NCBI GenBank assembly: GCA_010032875.1
Contig: RGSB01000004.1
Location: 1-60,316 of the forward strand
Length of the DNA: 60,316 nt
Source of the DNA: Actinomycetota bacterium
GTDB taxonomy: Bacteria > Actinomycetota > Actinomycetes > Nanopelagicales > Nanopelagicaceae
Direction of reading: 5' to 3'
The position numbers and the translations under genes are program-made. Each line of letters begins with the position of its first letter. Positions within the stretch are counted from its first letter, which is position 1. This document shows, in pieces, positions 9,495 through 18,236 of this stretch. The notes below the pieces were generated by a model, which was given only the letters and a program-made list of their open reading frames with translations, made no database searches and was not told the DNA's origin.

Positions 9495-10139
9495 CTACCG
9501 TGCCTCTTGCTGCGCAATCTCACGCATTATTTGCTTGCTCTGCATACGCAACGCATCTTCTGGATCAATTCCATTCTTATGCGCCCATGCAATAACAGCA
9601 AGAAGTGCACTTCCTACTGATTCGGAAGTTGCGGGAGAATCTGCGTGATGCTTAGGAACTTCGATGTCTACGCCATATTTTTCTGCGCGATAGAGCAATT
9701 TGTTAATGAGAGAGAGTGCCGGCTGTGAAAGTGCAACACCATCAAGTGCGGAAGTGCGCCCCTTTTCTGCAGCTTTTGTCTCTTCCCAATTCGCCACAAC
9801 TTCTTCGCTCCCACTTACTTTTTTATCACCAAAAACATGTGGATGCCTGCTTATGAGTTTTTCAGTAATTACCTTGGCAACATCTTCGATTGAAAATGGA
9901 TCAGTCGGATGATCTTGAGCAATACGAGAGTGAAAATAAACTTGAAGCAAGATATCACCTAGTTCTTCACGCATTCCTGCACGATCTGATTCAGCAACAG
10001 TATCGATGAATTCATAAGACTCTTCTAGCAGGTACTTGATCAAGGATTCGTGAGTTTGTTCTGCATCCCACGGACAACCACCAGGTGAGCGGAGTTGATC
10101 CATCACCTCAACTAAACGTTGCAAGTATGAAGTATTCAT
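9495..10139 (-). CDS. mazG: nucleoside triphosphate pyrophosphohydrolase MazG
   Basis: MazG hydrolyses (d)NTPs, including oxidised ones, to monophosphates and pyrophosphate. The 214-residue protein has the N-terminal MazG domain with GGCPWDAEQTHESL (about 19-32). The metal-binding EESYEFID helix and EELGDILLQVYFHS (EExxE-12-28-ExxD pattern, about 58-73) follow. The second MazG domain of E. coli is reduced to the C-terminal third (about 125-214), as in mycobacterial versions. Located between the lipoprotein gene and eno, following the conserved mfd cluster order. Confidence 0.94.
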   Translation of the reverse strand: MNTSYLQRLVEVMDQLRSPGGCPWDAEQTHESLIKYLLEESYEFIDTVAESDRAGMREELGDILLQVYFHSRIAQDHPTDPFSIEDVAKVITEKLISRHPHVFGDKKVSGSEEVVANWEETKAAEKGRTSALDGVALSQPALSLINKLLYRAEKYGVDIEVPKHHADSPATSESVGSALLAVIAWAHKNGIDPEDALRMQSKQIMREIAQQEAR

Positions 10140-10156
10140 ACCTAAATAGTGACTAA

Positions 10157-10762
10157 TTACTTATCAGAAGGTGTGACTGCAGATCCTGCTGAGTCAACAG
10201 GTACAACATCAGCATTAAGTGCATCCCACACTCCGTAGCGAGGATTGATGGTGACCTTGTTCTCTTTAGCAATATCCACAACAAGTCTTTGAATTGCTGT
10301 GCCAACTTGATCAGCAGGAATTCCTGTAGCTTCAAGTCCTTGACTCAATTTGTCAGAAATAATGATGCTCTGGAGATATAAATCAAAATCTTTTGAAGCA
10401 ATTCCAGCTCCGACTAGGGCGGTTGGTAATCCAGCTTCGCCGCCAACTTGTTCGATAATGCTTGCTCTGCGTGTATCAATTTCAGCTTTAGTGACTGTAA
10501 TTTTTAATTTCGCGGCTACTTTATTGAGTAATTCAGAGAGCACGTGGAAGCGCATTTGAGCGCGATTCAAAGCTTCGCCTGTTTCTAATTGCATTTGTGA
10601 AGTATCAACTTTGCTTCGTTCAGCCATGATGTCGTTGATGCTTGATTGAACCGTTGACTGTGAAATTTTTACCGAACCAACTGAGGCTGCTGAACTCACT
10701 TGCGAACATCCAGTTAGCAATAGCGCTACCGATATCGCCGCAATAGAAAATACTTTTTTCAC
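10157..10762 (-). CDS. SurA_N-like lipoprotein (putative periplasmic/extracytoplasmic chaperone)
   Basis: The 201-residue exported lipoprotein starts at GTG 10762, overlapping the mfd stop (GTGA), with AAAGGCAG upstream. The signal peptide VKKVFSIAAISVALLLTGC has the lipobox LLTGC with Cys19. The helical remainder has the SurA N-terminal pattern: GSVKISQSTVQSSINDIM, then ALNRAQMRFHVLSELL, then EIDTRRASIIEQVGG. No PPIase (parvulin) domain is visible, so a chaperone-like role is inference. The longer frame to 10816 would bury the signal peptide and is rejected. The equivalent position in mycobacteria also holds a lipoprotein gene (lpqU, a different family). Confidence 0.82.
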   Translation of the reverse strand: MKKVFSIAAISVALLLTGCSQVSSAASVGSVKISQSTVQSSINDIMAERSKVDTSQMQLETGEALNRAQMRFHVLSELLNKVAAKLKITVTKAEIDTRRASIIEQVGGEAGLPTALVGAGIASKDFDLYLQSIIISDKLSQGLEATGIPADQVGTAIQRLVVDIAKENKVTINPRYGVWDALNADVVPVDSAGSAVTPSDK

Positions 10763-13700
10763 TCTGAACTGCCTTTCGACGTTGGTGCCAATTCGGTAAC
10801 GACCTGTGTTACCCAAGCCAGAAGAGAAGTATCCACTATCGGAGCACTACTTTCGGACGGATTCCACGCAGAGCTCTTTGGTAAAGCCACCAATACCGTC
10901 GAAGAAGCGGATTTATAGAGTGATCCGGGATACATACGAGCCAATTTTAATTGCTTAGATTCAGGCAAATTCATAGGTGATAAACGTACATATTTTCCTT
11001 GGGCTACAACTTCGCGAAGTGCAATGCTCTTGGCAAATGCACGAAGTGCCGCAACACCTAAAAGAGTTTGTGCTTCATTAGGTAGTGCCCCGAATCGATC
11101 AATAAGTTCTTCTTCGATCGCAAGAACGTCTTCGCTATTTCGAACATCAGCAAGCCGGCGATATAAATCAAGTCGTAAGCGTTCTCCTGGAACATATGTT
11201 GCATCAAGATGAGCATTGATAGGTAACTCAACCTTGCATTCGTGATTAGGTTCTGCACTCTCAATGATTCCTGATTTATATTCATGAACCGCTTCGCCAA
11301 CCATCCGCATATATAAATCAAAACCTACGTCAGCTATATGTCCAGATTGTTCTCCACCCAATAAATTTCCCGCTCCACGTATTTCCAAATCTTTCAATGC
11401 AACTCGCATTCCCGCACCTAGTTCGGTATTTGCTGCGATTGTTTTTAAGCGATCGTGGGCTAATTCGCTCAGTGGTTGATCGGGCGGAAATAAGAAATAT
11501 GCATACGCACGTTCACGGCCGCGTCCAACTCGACCACGCAATTGGTGCAGCTGAGAAAGTCCGAAGAGGTCTGCTCGTTCAACTATTAAAGTATTAGCAT
11601 TCGCAATATCGAGTCCGCTTTCAACAATTGTTGTGCAAACCAAGACATCAAAATCTCGATTCCAAAATGCAAGGATGACATCTTCTAGCGCACCCTCACT
11701 CATTTGACCATGTGCAATACGAATGCGAGCTTCAGGAACGAGTTTTTGTATTTTCTGTGCTGCCTGATCAATAGATTCAACACGATTGTGAATATAAAAA
11801 ATTTGTCCATCGCGTAATAATTCGCGGTGAATTGCAGCCGTAATTTGTGCATCATCTCGCGCACCTACATATGTCAAAATTGGATGGCGTTCTTCTGGTG
11901 GTGTTGTGATCGTAGACATTTCGCGGATACCTGTAACAGCCATTTCAAGTGTGCGCGGAATCGGTGTTGCAGACATTGCCAAAACATCAACGGTTGTGCG
12001 TAACTTTTTGAGAGATTCCTTTTGCTCGACGCCAAATCTCTGTTCTTCATCGACAATCACGAGACCAAGGTCCTTGAAGTGCACGTCGCTTGAAAGGATT
12101 CGATGAGTTCCTACCACCACATCAAAAGTTCCTGATTCAATCCCGGTCAGAATTTCTTTACTCTCTTTTGCTGTGTTGAACCGGGATAAGCCTGCAACTT
12201 TTATTGGGAAACCTGAATATCGCTCTTCGAATGTTTTTGTATGCTGTTGAACTAATAATGTTGTTGGTACTAAAACTGCAACTTGTTTGCCATCTTGAAC
12301 AGCCTTAAAAGCCGCTCTGATTGCAATCTCGGTTTTTCCATATCCAACATCTCCACAAATAATTCGATCCATCGGATAAGGACGTTCCATATCCGCCTTA
12401 ACTTCGTTGATAGTTGATAATTGATCAGGTGTTTCGATGTATGCGAAAGAATCTTCTAGTTCACGTTGCCATGGCGTATCTGCAGAAAAAGCAAAACCGG
12501 GTGATGATGTTCTCGCTGCATATAAACGGATAAGTTCGCCAGCAATTTGTCGAACAGCTTTGCGAGCACGTCCTTTTGCCTTCTGCCACTCACCGCTACC
12601 AATTCGGTGAACAGTTGGGGTTTCACCGCCAACATACTTACTGACTTGTTCGAGTGAATCCGTAGGGACAAATATTCGATCTCCTGGTTGTCCGCGTTTG
12701 GCGGATGCGTATTCGAGTACTAGATATTCGCGAGTAACACCAGCAACGCTTCTGGAAACGAGTTCTATATAACGTCCAATTCCGTGTTGTTCATGTACTA
12801 CAAAATCTCCAGCCTTTAACTCAAGTGGATCAATCGCAGTTTTACGTTTGGATGGAAGTTTTTCGGTGCTATGTATTGCGCCTTTACTTCCAGATAAGTC
12901 TCGCTCTGTAATAAAAAGAATGCGTGCGGAAGGAACGCTAAATCCAAAGGCAATTGTTGAGGTAACTACACGAACGGAGATTTCAGCACTTCTGAATAAA
13001 TTTGCATATCTTTCATGCATTCCGTGCCCATGTGCTGCAAAAACTAATGTCTGACCCTGTGCTGATGCGCCTCGAAACTCCTCTATAAGTCGATCCGTAT
13101 TGGCTCGTAAAGGGTCGATTGCATGTGCTTCAAGAAATGTCGCATCTTCATCTAAATCACTTCCGAATACATTGAAACTTCTCTGTTGCAATTGGTTTTT
13201 ATTAATATTTTCGTGCAGTTCTTCCCATGTCATATATGTGCCATCGCCACTATGTAGCGGTGTTGCTCCCCCGCTTGCAGCGTTCAACCAGGAAGCCAAA
13301 TAGAACTCCTCATTTGTAGCAAGAAGATCAGCAGCTCGAGATTTGATTCGTTCTTCATCAATAAAGATAACTTCGGTATTTTCTGGCATTCGATCCAAAA
13401 TACTCTGTTCAGATTGAACCAATAAAGGAATGAAAGACTCCATACCTTCAGCCATAATTCCTTCAGAAATTTTTTCTAAAATTTCAGAAGCTTGCGGAAA
13501 ATCATCAACGAGTGCTCGCGCTTTCGCTTGAACGCTCGGCGTGAGAAGTAATTCACGACATGGAAGAATTTTCATACTTTCATTGACTGCGCCCGTTGTT
13601 CTTTGGCCTGCAACATCGAAATAACTAACATCTTCAATTTCGTCCCCAAAAAAGTCGATGCGAATAGGTTGACTTGCAAGCGGAAGAAACACATCAACAA

Positions 13701-14208
13701 TTCCACCGCGGACAGCAAATTCACCACGGCGTTCAACTAAATCTGTTCGCTGATATGCAAGATGACCAAGGTGATCAATTAACTCTTTTAGATCACATTG
13801 TGAACCGACTGTAATTTCGCGCACTGGTGTTTCGGCTAATGAATCAATAATGCGATGAATCAAACCGCGAACTGGAGTAACAACAATTGGATTTTGAGTT
13901 TGTTTATTCTTTAATTCAATCAGCGTCGATATTCGACGTGCCACAGTGTCGCTACGTGGACTTAGCCTTTCGTGGGGCAGGGTTTCCCAAGCAGGAAATT
14001 CGAAAACACAATCGTGTAGTTCGCGTAAATCATTTACTAAATCTTCACTGGTTCTACTTGAACTTGTGACAATTAATAAAGGTCGGTCACTGGCTCTAAT
14101 GGCTGCAAGAAATGGATGTAATGATGAAGGCGCAATGATGCGTTTTTTTGAATCGAGCGCATCGCTGATATGTGAATCAGCAGCTAATGCATCGCGCACG
14201 AGTTTCAT
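10759..14208 (-). CDS. mfd: transcription-repair coupling factor Mfd
   Basis: Mfd displaces RNA polymerase stalled at DNA lesions and recruits UvrA. The 1149 residues are full length. An N-terminal UvrB-like region (about 1-340) precedes the RNA-polymerase interaction domain (about 460-540, FVVHEQHGIGRYIEL, SAKRGQPGDRIFVPTDSL). The superfamily 2 translocase has Walker A GDVGYGKTEIA near 617, DEEQRFG near 714 and SATPIPRTLEMA. The C-terminal regulatory domain (about 1000-1149) is present. ATG 14208 has GGAAGG upstream. It heads the operon ending in ppx, and a 119-base divergent spacer separates it from ppc. Confidence 0.97.
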   Translation of the reverse strand: MKLVRDALAADSHISDALDSKKRIIAPSSLHPFLAAIRASDRPLLIVTSSSRTSEDLVNDLRELHDCVFEFPAWETLPHERLSPRSDTVARRISTLIELKNKQTQNPIVVTPVRGLIHRIIDSLAETPVREITVGSQCDLKELIDHLGHLAYQRTDLVERRGEFAVRGGIVDVFLPLASQPIRIDFFGDEIEDVSYFDVAGQRTTGAVNESMKILPCRELLLTPSVQAKARALVDDFPQASEILEKISEGIMAEGMESFIPLLVQSEQSILDRMPENTEVIFIDEERIKSRAADLLATNEEFYLASWLNAASGGATPLHSGDGTYMTWEELHENINKNQLQQRSFNVFGSDLDEDATFLEAHAIDPLRANTDRLIEEFRGASAQGQTLVFAAHGHGMHERYANLFRSAEISVRVVTSTIAFGFSVPSARILFITERDLSGSKGAIHSTEKLPSKRKTAIDPLELKAGDFVVHEQHGIGRYIELVSRSVAGVTREYLVLEYASAKRGQPGDRIFVPTDSLEQVSKYVGGETPTVHRIGSGEWQKAKGRARKAVRQIAGELIRLYAARTSSPGFAFSADTPWQRELEDSFAYIETPDQLSTINEVKADMERPYPMDRIICGDVGYGKTEIAIRAAFKAVQDGKQVAVLVPTTLLVQQHTKTFEERYSGFPIKVAGLSRFNTAKESKEILTGIESGTFDVVVGTHRILSSDVHFKDLGLVIVDEEQRFGVEQKESLKKLRTTVDVLAMSATPIPRTLEMAVTGIREMSTITTPPEERHPILTYVGARDDAQITAAIHRELLRDGQIFYIHNRVESIDQAAQKIQKLVPEARIRIAHGQMSEGALEDVILAFWNRDFDVLVCTTIVESGLDIANANTLIVERADLFGLSQLHQLRGRVGRGRERAYAYFLFPPDQPLSELAHDRLKTIAANTELGAGMRVALKDLEIRGAGNLLGGEQSGHIADVGFDLYMRMVGEAVHEYKSGIIESAEPNHECKVELPINAHLDATYVPGERLRLDLYRRLADVRNSEDVLAIEEELIDRFGALPNEAQTLLGVAALRAFAKSIALREVVAQGKYVRLSPMNLPESKQLKLARMYPGSLYKSASSTVLVALPKSSAWNPSESSAPIVDTSLLAWVTQVVTELAPTSKGSSE

Positions 14209-14252
14209 TCGTATCTCACCTTCCTTCGTATCAACTATTGAGAAAACGCCTT

Positions 14253-14284
14253 AGGCCCCAACTCCAAAAAGATGGAGGGGGCTT
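14253..14284. other. imperfect inverted repeat in the mfd/ppc divergent spacer
   Basis: AGGCCCC-aa-CTCCA pairs with TGGAG-GGGGCTT around an AAAAAGA-type loop. The stem has one 2-base bulge and one G-T pair. It lies upstream of the ppc -10 box and within the likely mfd leader. It could be an mRNA hairpin of mfd or a protein site; nothing decides this. A smaller GGCAG/CTGCC hairpin lies at 14301-14316. Confidence 0.3.
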
Positions 14285-14315
14285 AATAGGGCAAGTCTAA
14301 GGCAGATGAACCTGC

Positions 14316-14321
14316 CATGAT
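14316..14321 (+). promoter_or_regulatory. -10 box of a probable leaderless promoter (ppc)
   Basis: CATGAT preceded by TG one base upstream (extended -10 form), then six bases (TAGCCC), then ATG 14328. No Shine-Dalgarno is present before ppc. Confidence 0.45.
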
Positions 14322-14327
14322 TAGCCC

Positions 14328-17045
14328 ATGTCTTCGCAAGATTCCGCGGCAGCTATCGGTAACGATGGCGCTGGTTTGCGTGCCGATGTTCGAAAACTCG
14401 GTGATCTATTAGGCGAATCTTTAGTCCGACAAGAAGGACAAGAGTTACTGGAATTAGTTGAAGCAGTTCGCAAAGCCGTTAAAGATGGTGGTGGCGATGA
14501 TCTTCTGTCAAAACTTTCAATCGAAGAATCGGTTCAACTTGTGCGCGCATTTAGTACGTACTTCAATTTAGCAAACGTTGCTGAGCAAGTTCACCGCGCA
14601 AGAGTTTTAGCAGAGGCAAGAGCCCAAGGTGGATCGTGGATGGCAAAAGCTGTCGACAAGATTGCTTCTGCGCAAAGTGCAAATGTTCCTGGCCACGAAT
14701 TTTCAAAAGATGACATCACTCGGTGGGTCAACGAACTTATGGTGCGCCCAGTCTTTACTGCTCACCCAACAGAGGCTGCTCGACGCTCAGTTTTGAACAA
14801 ATTAGGAAGAGTTGCAAAACTTCTTGATCAACCAAGTACGGCTACACAGCGCAATCAATTAGCTGAAACCATCGATGTTCTCTGGCAAACAGATGAGTTG
14901 CGCGTCGGGCGTCCAGAACCACTTGATGAAGCTATGAATGCGCTGTATTACCTAGATGATTTATTTAAACTCACAATTCCAGAAGTTCTCAGTGACTTTA
15001 AGAATGAAATTAAGCGACTAGGCGTTGATCTTCCATTAGATGCGCGTCCACTCTCATTCGGAAGCTGGATTGGTGGAGATCGTGATGGAAATCCAAACAT
15101 CACTGCGTCAATCACAGAGTCTGCAATGGTTCTTCAAGTTGGTCACGCAATTCGTGTGACTATTGCAGCGATGGATGAACTTCGCCAGATGCTCTCCGTT
15201 TCAACTCGAATAACAGGAGTTAGTAAAGCTCTATTGGATTCTGTAGAAGAAGATCTCAAACATATTCCTGAGTTTGAAGAGCGCTTTAAACGTCTCAATG
15301 TTCAAGAGCCTTACCGATTAAAGGCAACAGCAATCGTGCACCGCTTGGCGTTTACTAGAAACCGCCACGCATCCGGAAGTGAACACATCGCTCACCGCGA
15401 TTACAACAGCACCGCTGAGCTTTTGTCAGATCTTGCATTGATGCGCGATTCATTGCTTGAAAATCGCGGTGAATTAATGGCAACAGGATTACTTGAGCGA
15501 ACTATGCGCACTGTTTCTGCATTTGGACTAACACACGCAACTCTGGACGTTCGCGAACACTCTGATGCACATCATCACACCCTTGCCTTCGCATTTGGCG
15601 ATGATTACAAGAGCAAGAGTCATCAGGAACGTTTTTCAATTCTCGCAAACGAGCTCTCTTCTTCAAAGAATTTAAACTTCGGAAAGTGTGATGAACGTGC
15701 TCAGAAAACCTTAGATACCTTCACCGCGGTATTCGATATCGTCAAGCGATTTGGCCCTGAATCAATTGAAACTTACATCGTCTCAATGACGAAGGGCTCA
15801 GATGATTTGTTGGCAGCCGTTGTTCTTGCTAAACAAGCTGGACTAGTCAATCTCGCAACCAACACTGCAATCATCGGATTCGCTCCACTTCTTGAAACTG
15901 TTGCTGAATTGCGCGCTGCAGGTGAGATTCTCGAGACTCTTTTGAGTGATCCCGGATATAGAAAAATTGTTGAACTTCGCGGAAATCTTCAAGAAATCAT
16001 GTTGGGTTATTCGGATTCAAATAAAGATGCCGGAATTGCTACGAGTCAATGGGAAATACATAGAGCACAACGAAAATTGCGTGACGTTGCAATAAAACAC
16101 GGAGTTAAATTAAGACTTTTCCACGGTCGTGGTGGTTCTGTTGGTCGTGGTGGTGGCCCAACGTATGACGCACTTGTTGCTCTACCTTGGGGTTCAATTG
16201 ATGGCCAGATAAAAATGACTGAACAAGGTGAAGTAATTAGTGACAAGTACGCTCTGCCTTCATTGGCACGCGAAAATATCGAATTGATGCTTGCTGCATC
16301 ACTTGAAGCGACAGTTCTTAATCGTGCACCCCGTCAAAGCAACGAGAACCTTGAAAAGTGGAATTCCTGCATGGAGCTCATCAGTGAAAACTCTTTTGCA
16401 CGCTATCGCTCACTCATTGATCATCCAGATTTGCCTGCATATTTCTACGCATCAACTCCTGTAGAACAACTCGGTGAAATGATGTTAGGTTCACGCCCTT
16501 CACGTCGACCAGATGCTGCAGGTGGATTAGATAGTTTGCGTGCTATTCCTTGGGTTTTTGGTTGGACTCAATCTCGCCAAATTGTTCCTGGCTGGTTCGG
16601 AGTAGGAAGTGGTCTAAAGTCAGCGCGCGAGGCAGGTAAAGCCGAAGTCATTCAAGAGATGCTCCAACATTGGCACTTCTTTCATACATTTATCAGTAAC
16701 GTCGAAATGACGCTTGCAAAGACTGATTTAGATATGGCGCGACGTTACGTGCAGGCTCTTGTTCCAAAAGAATTGCATCATTTCTTAGATGTTATTGCAG
16801 AAGAATTTAAGTTGACCTGCGAAGAGATTCTCAAAGTTACCAAGAAAGATTCATTGCTTGGCGACCAACCTATTTTGGCTCGCACTCTGCAAGTTCGAGA
16901 TGCTTATCTCGCCCCATTGCATTTACTACAGGTAAATCTGCTCCAACGCGTGCGCAATCACCAAGGTGATGTAGATCCAACTTTGCAGCGAGCCCTCTTG
17001 CTGACAATTAACGGTGTTGCAGCTGGTCTGCGAAATACAGGCTGA
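14328..17045 (+). CDS. ppc: phosphoenolpyruvate carboxylase
   Basis: PEPC carboxylates PEP with bicarbonate to oxaloacetate, the main anaplerotic step. The 905 residues have the bacterial length. Catalytic motifs are intact: TAHPTEAARRS with the active-site His (about 144-154), GSWIGGDRDGNPN (about 245-257), and FHGRGGSVGRGGGPTYDA (about 598-615). The C-terminus LRNTG matches the conserved Gly-ending tail. There is no ribosome site, and a -10-like box 6 bases before ATG suggests a leaderless mRNA. It converges with pth. In a rhodopsin-bearing cell, with carbonic anhydrase and citrate synthase nearby, it would link bicarbonate to the TCA cycle (inference). Confidence 0.97.
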   Translation: MSSQDSAAAIGNDGAGLRADVRKLGDLLGESLVRQEGQELLELVEAVRKAVKDGGGDDLLSKLSIEESVQLVRAFSTYFNLANVAEQVHRARVLAEARAQGGSWMAKAVDKIASAQSANVPGHEFSKDDITRWVNELMVRPVFTAHPTEAARRSVLNKLGRVAKLLDQPSTATQRNQLAETIDVLWQTDELRVGRPEPLDEAMNALYYLDDLFKLTIPEVLSDFKNEIKRLGVDLPLDARPLSFGSWIGGDRDGNPNITASITESAMVLQVGHAIRVTIAAMDELRQMLSVSTRITGVSKALLDSVEEDLKHIPEFEERFKRLNVQEPYRLKATAIVHRLAFTRNRHASGSEHIAHRDYNSTAELLSDLALMRDSLLENRGELMATGLLERTMRTVSAFGLTHATLDVREHSDAHHHTLAFAFGDDYKSKSHQERFSILANELSSSKNLNFGKCDERAQKTLDTFTAVFDIVKRFGPESIETYIVSMTKGSDDLLAAVVLAKQAGLVNLATNTAIIGFAPLLETVAELRAAGEILETLLSDPGYRKIVELRGNLQEIMLGYSDSNKDAGIATSQWEIHRAQRKLRDVAIKHGVKLRLFHGRGGSVGRGGGPTYDALVALPWGSIDGQIKMTEQGEVISDKYALPSLARENIELMLAASLEATVLNRAPRQSNENLEKWNSCMELISENSFARYRSLIDHPDLPAYFYASTPVEQLGEMMLGSRPSRRPDAAGGLDSLRAIPWVFGWTQSRQIVPGWFGVGSGLKSAREAGKAEVIQEMLQHWHFFHTFISNVEMTLAKTDLDMARRYVQALVPKELHHFLDVIAEEFKLTCEEILKVTKKDSLLGDQPILARTLQVRDAYLAPLHLLQVNLLQRVRNHQGDVDPTLQRALLLTINGVAAGLRNTG

Positions 17046-17048
17046 TTC

Positions 17049-17624
17049 TTAGCTATTAAAGCGTGACTGGGTTTCGACTAAACCCTTTGTAATAAGTGAT
17101 TCAACAACATCACAACCACGATCAATAAACTCTGGCAGTGTTTTTTTCTCTGCGGATGAGAACGCTTTTAAAACAAAGTCACCAGGATCCTGCGATCCCA
17201 TTGGGCGCCCGATACCTAGTCGCACTCTGAAATACTCTGCCGTTGAAAGCGCCGATGTCATGGATTTCAAACCATTATGACCATTATCGCCGCCTGCAAT
17301 TTTTGTACGAATAGCTGAATACGGGATATCTAACTCATCATGTAAGGCAATGATGTGATCTGGTTCGACTTTATAAAAAGATGCGAGCGCCTTTGTTGGT
17401 CCGCCAGTTTCGTTCATATAACTCTTTGATTTTGCGATGATTACAGAGTGTGCATCATCGCCCACGCCAATTTTGAATGCAGCAATTTCAGTTCTAGATT
17501 TATGTGCAGACCACTTAACTTTGTATCGTTTAGCTAGTTCGTCAACAACCATTTGGCCAACGTTATGGCGAGTTGCTGCATATTCTGGACCGGGATTACC
17601 GAGTCCAATTACTAACCAAACCAT
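17049..17624 (-). CDS. pth: peptidyl-tRNA hydrolase
   Basis: Pth releases peptides from peptidyl-tRNA that drops off the ribosome. The 191 residues match bacterial Pth. VIGLGNPGPEYAATRHNVGQ carries the substrate-binding Asn and catalytic His (about 5-24). Further motifs are KSKSYMNETGG (about 63-73), HDELDIP (about 95-101, catalytic Asp) and the GGDNGHNGLKS loop (about 110-120). ATG 17624 has no ribosome site, but TAACCT lies 6 bases upstream, just after the L25 stop. The gene is probably transcribed separately as a leaderless mRNA. Downstream of L25, the usual bacterial neighbour. Confidence 0.96.
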   Translation of the reverse strand: MVWLVIGLGNPGPEYAATRHNVGQMVVDELAKRYKVKWSAHKSRTEIAAFKIGVGDDAHSVIIAKSKSYMNETGGPTKALASFYKVEPDHIIALHDELDIPYSAIRTKIAGGDNGHNGLKSMTSALSTAEYFRVRLGIGRPMGSQDPGDFVLKAFSSAEKKTLPEFIDRGCDVVESLITKGLVETQSRFNS

Positions 17625-17630
17625 GAAGCA

Positions 17631-17636
17631 AGGTTA
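17631..17636 (-). promoter_or_regulatory. -10 box of a probable leaderless promoter (pth)
   Basis: TAACCT on the minus strand, six bases (TGCTTC), then ATG 17624. It lies in the short gap between the L25 stop and pth. Confidence 0.5.
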
Positions 17637-17640
17637 GTGC

Positions 17641-18048
17641 TTAGGCATCCTTCTTCTCGGCATCAGCAGGAGCAGCGGCAGCACCATCTGCTGGAGCAGC
17701 AGCTGCATCTGCTGCAGGTGCAGCAACTTCTTCAACTGCTGTAGAGCGCTCTGAAAGGTGAACAACAATCATCTTCGGATCTGAAATCAATGTAACGCCA
17801 GCTGGAAGAACTACATCTGCTGCGTACTTAGAATCTCCAGCTGCTAGCCCTGTGAGATCTAGGTCAAGGAATGCAGGAATAGAAGTTGCTTCAGTTTCAA
17901 CTTCAATTGTGTTGTGAACGTGCTCAAGAATTCCGTCACGGTCGAATTCACCCGAAGTATGTACTGGTACGGATACAACAACTTTTTCACCACGACGAAC
18001 TATGACAAGATCAATGTGATCAAGAGTTAATTTAATTGGATGGCGCAC
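17641..18048 (-). CDS. rplY: 50S ribosomal protein L25/Ctc, 5'-truncated and probably frameshifted
   Basis: The 135-residue frame from GTG 18048 covers the L25 core end and the Ctc C-terminal domain (RRGEKVVVSVPVH, IEVETEATSIPAFLDLDLTGL, LPAGVTLISDP), then an Ala/Pro-rich acidic tail. Homology continues upstream of the start in the same frame (LKTSNVLLDIVVDGKTELTLPKAI) as far as an in-frame TGA. It resumes in another frame (VQVNAPAGTFVN), as if one base had been added near the A5 run at 18110-18120. The first roughly 40 residues of a normal L25, which include much of the 5S rRNA-binding part, are absent, because the prs terminator already lies there. It may be a pseudogene or an assembly error. 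L25 is dispensable in several bacteria. Confidence 0.7.
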   Translation of the reverse strand: MRHPIKLTLDHIDLVIVRRGEKVVVSVPVHTSGEFDRDGILEHVHNTIEVETEATSIPAFLDLDLTGLAAGDSKYAADVVLPAGVTLISDPKMIVVHLSERSTAVEEVAAPAADAAAAPADGAAAAPADAEKKDA

Positions 18049-18174
18049 GATTGCTTTTGGAAGTGTGAGCTCTGTTTTGCCATCTACAACAATGTCGAGA
18101 AGAACGTTTGAAGTTTTTAGTGTTCACAAAAGTCCCAGCAGGAGCATTTACCTGCACCGTCGATAACGGAAGTT

Positions 18175-18215
18175 AAAAACCCTCGCCGGAACGAAGCAAA
18201 GATTAGCGAAGGGTT
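18175..18215 (-). terminator. Rho-independent terminator after prs
   Basis: On the minus strand AACCCTTCGC pairs with GCGAGGGTT (one bulged T), with a loop of about 20 bases, and is followed directly by a run of T. It lies about 20 bases beyond the prs stop at 18237. Confidence 0.65.
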
Positions 18216-18236
18216 ATCGGATGTGGCAAATCGCGC

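Noticed and set aside
14253-14284. Transcription attenuator of ppc
   Set aside because: The hairpin lies upstream of the likely ppc -10 box, so it would not be part of the ppc message.
18100-18160. Programmed +1 frameshift in L25
   Set aside because: L25 has no known programmed frameshift, and the missing N-terminus points to gene decay or an assembly fault.
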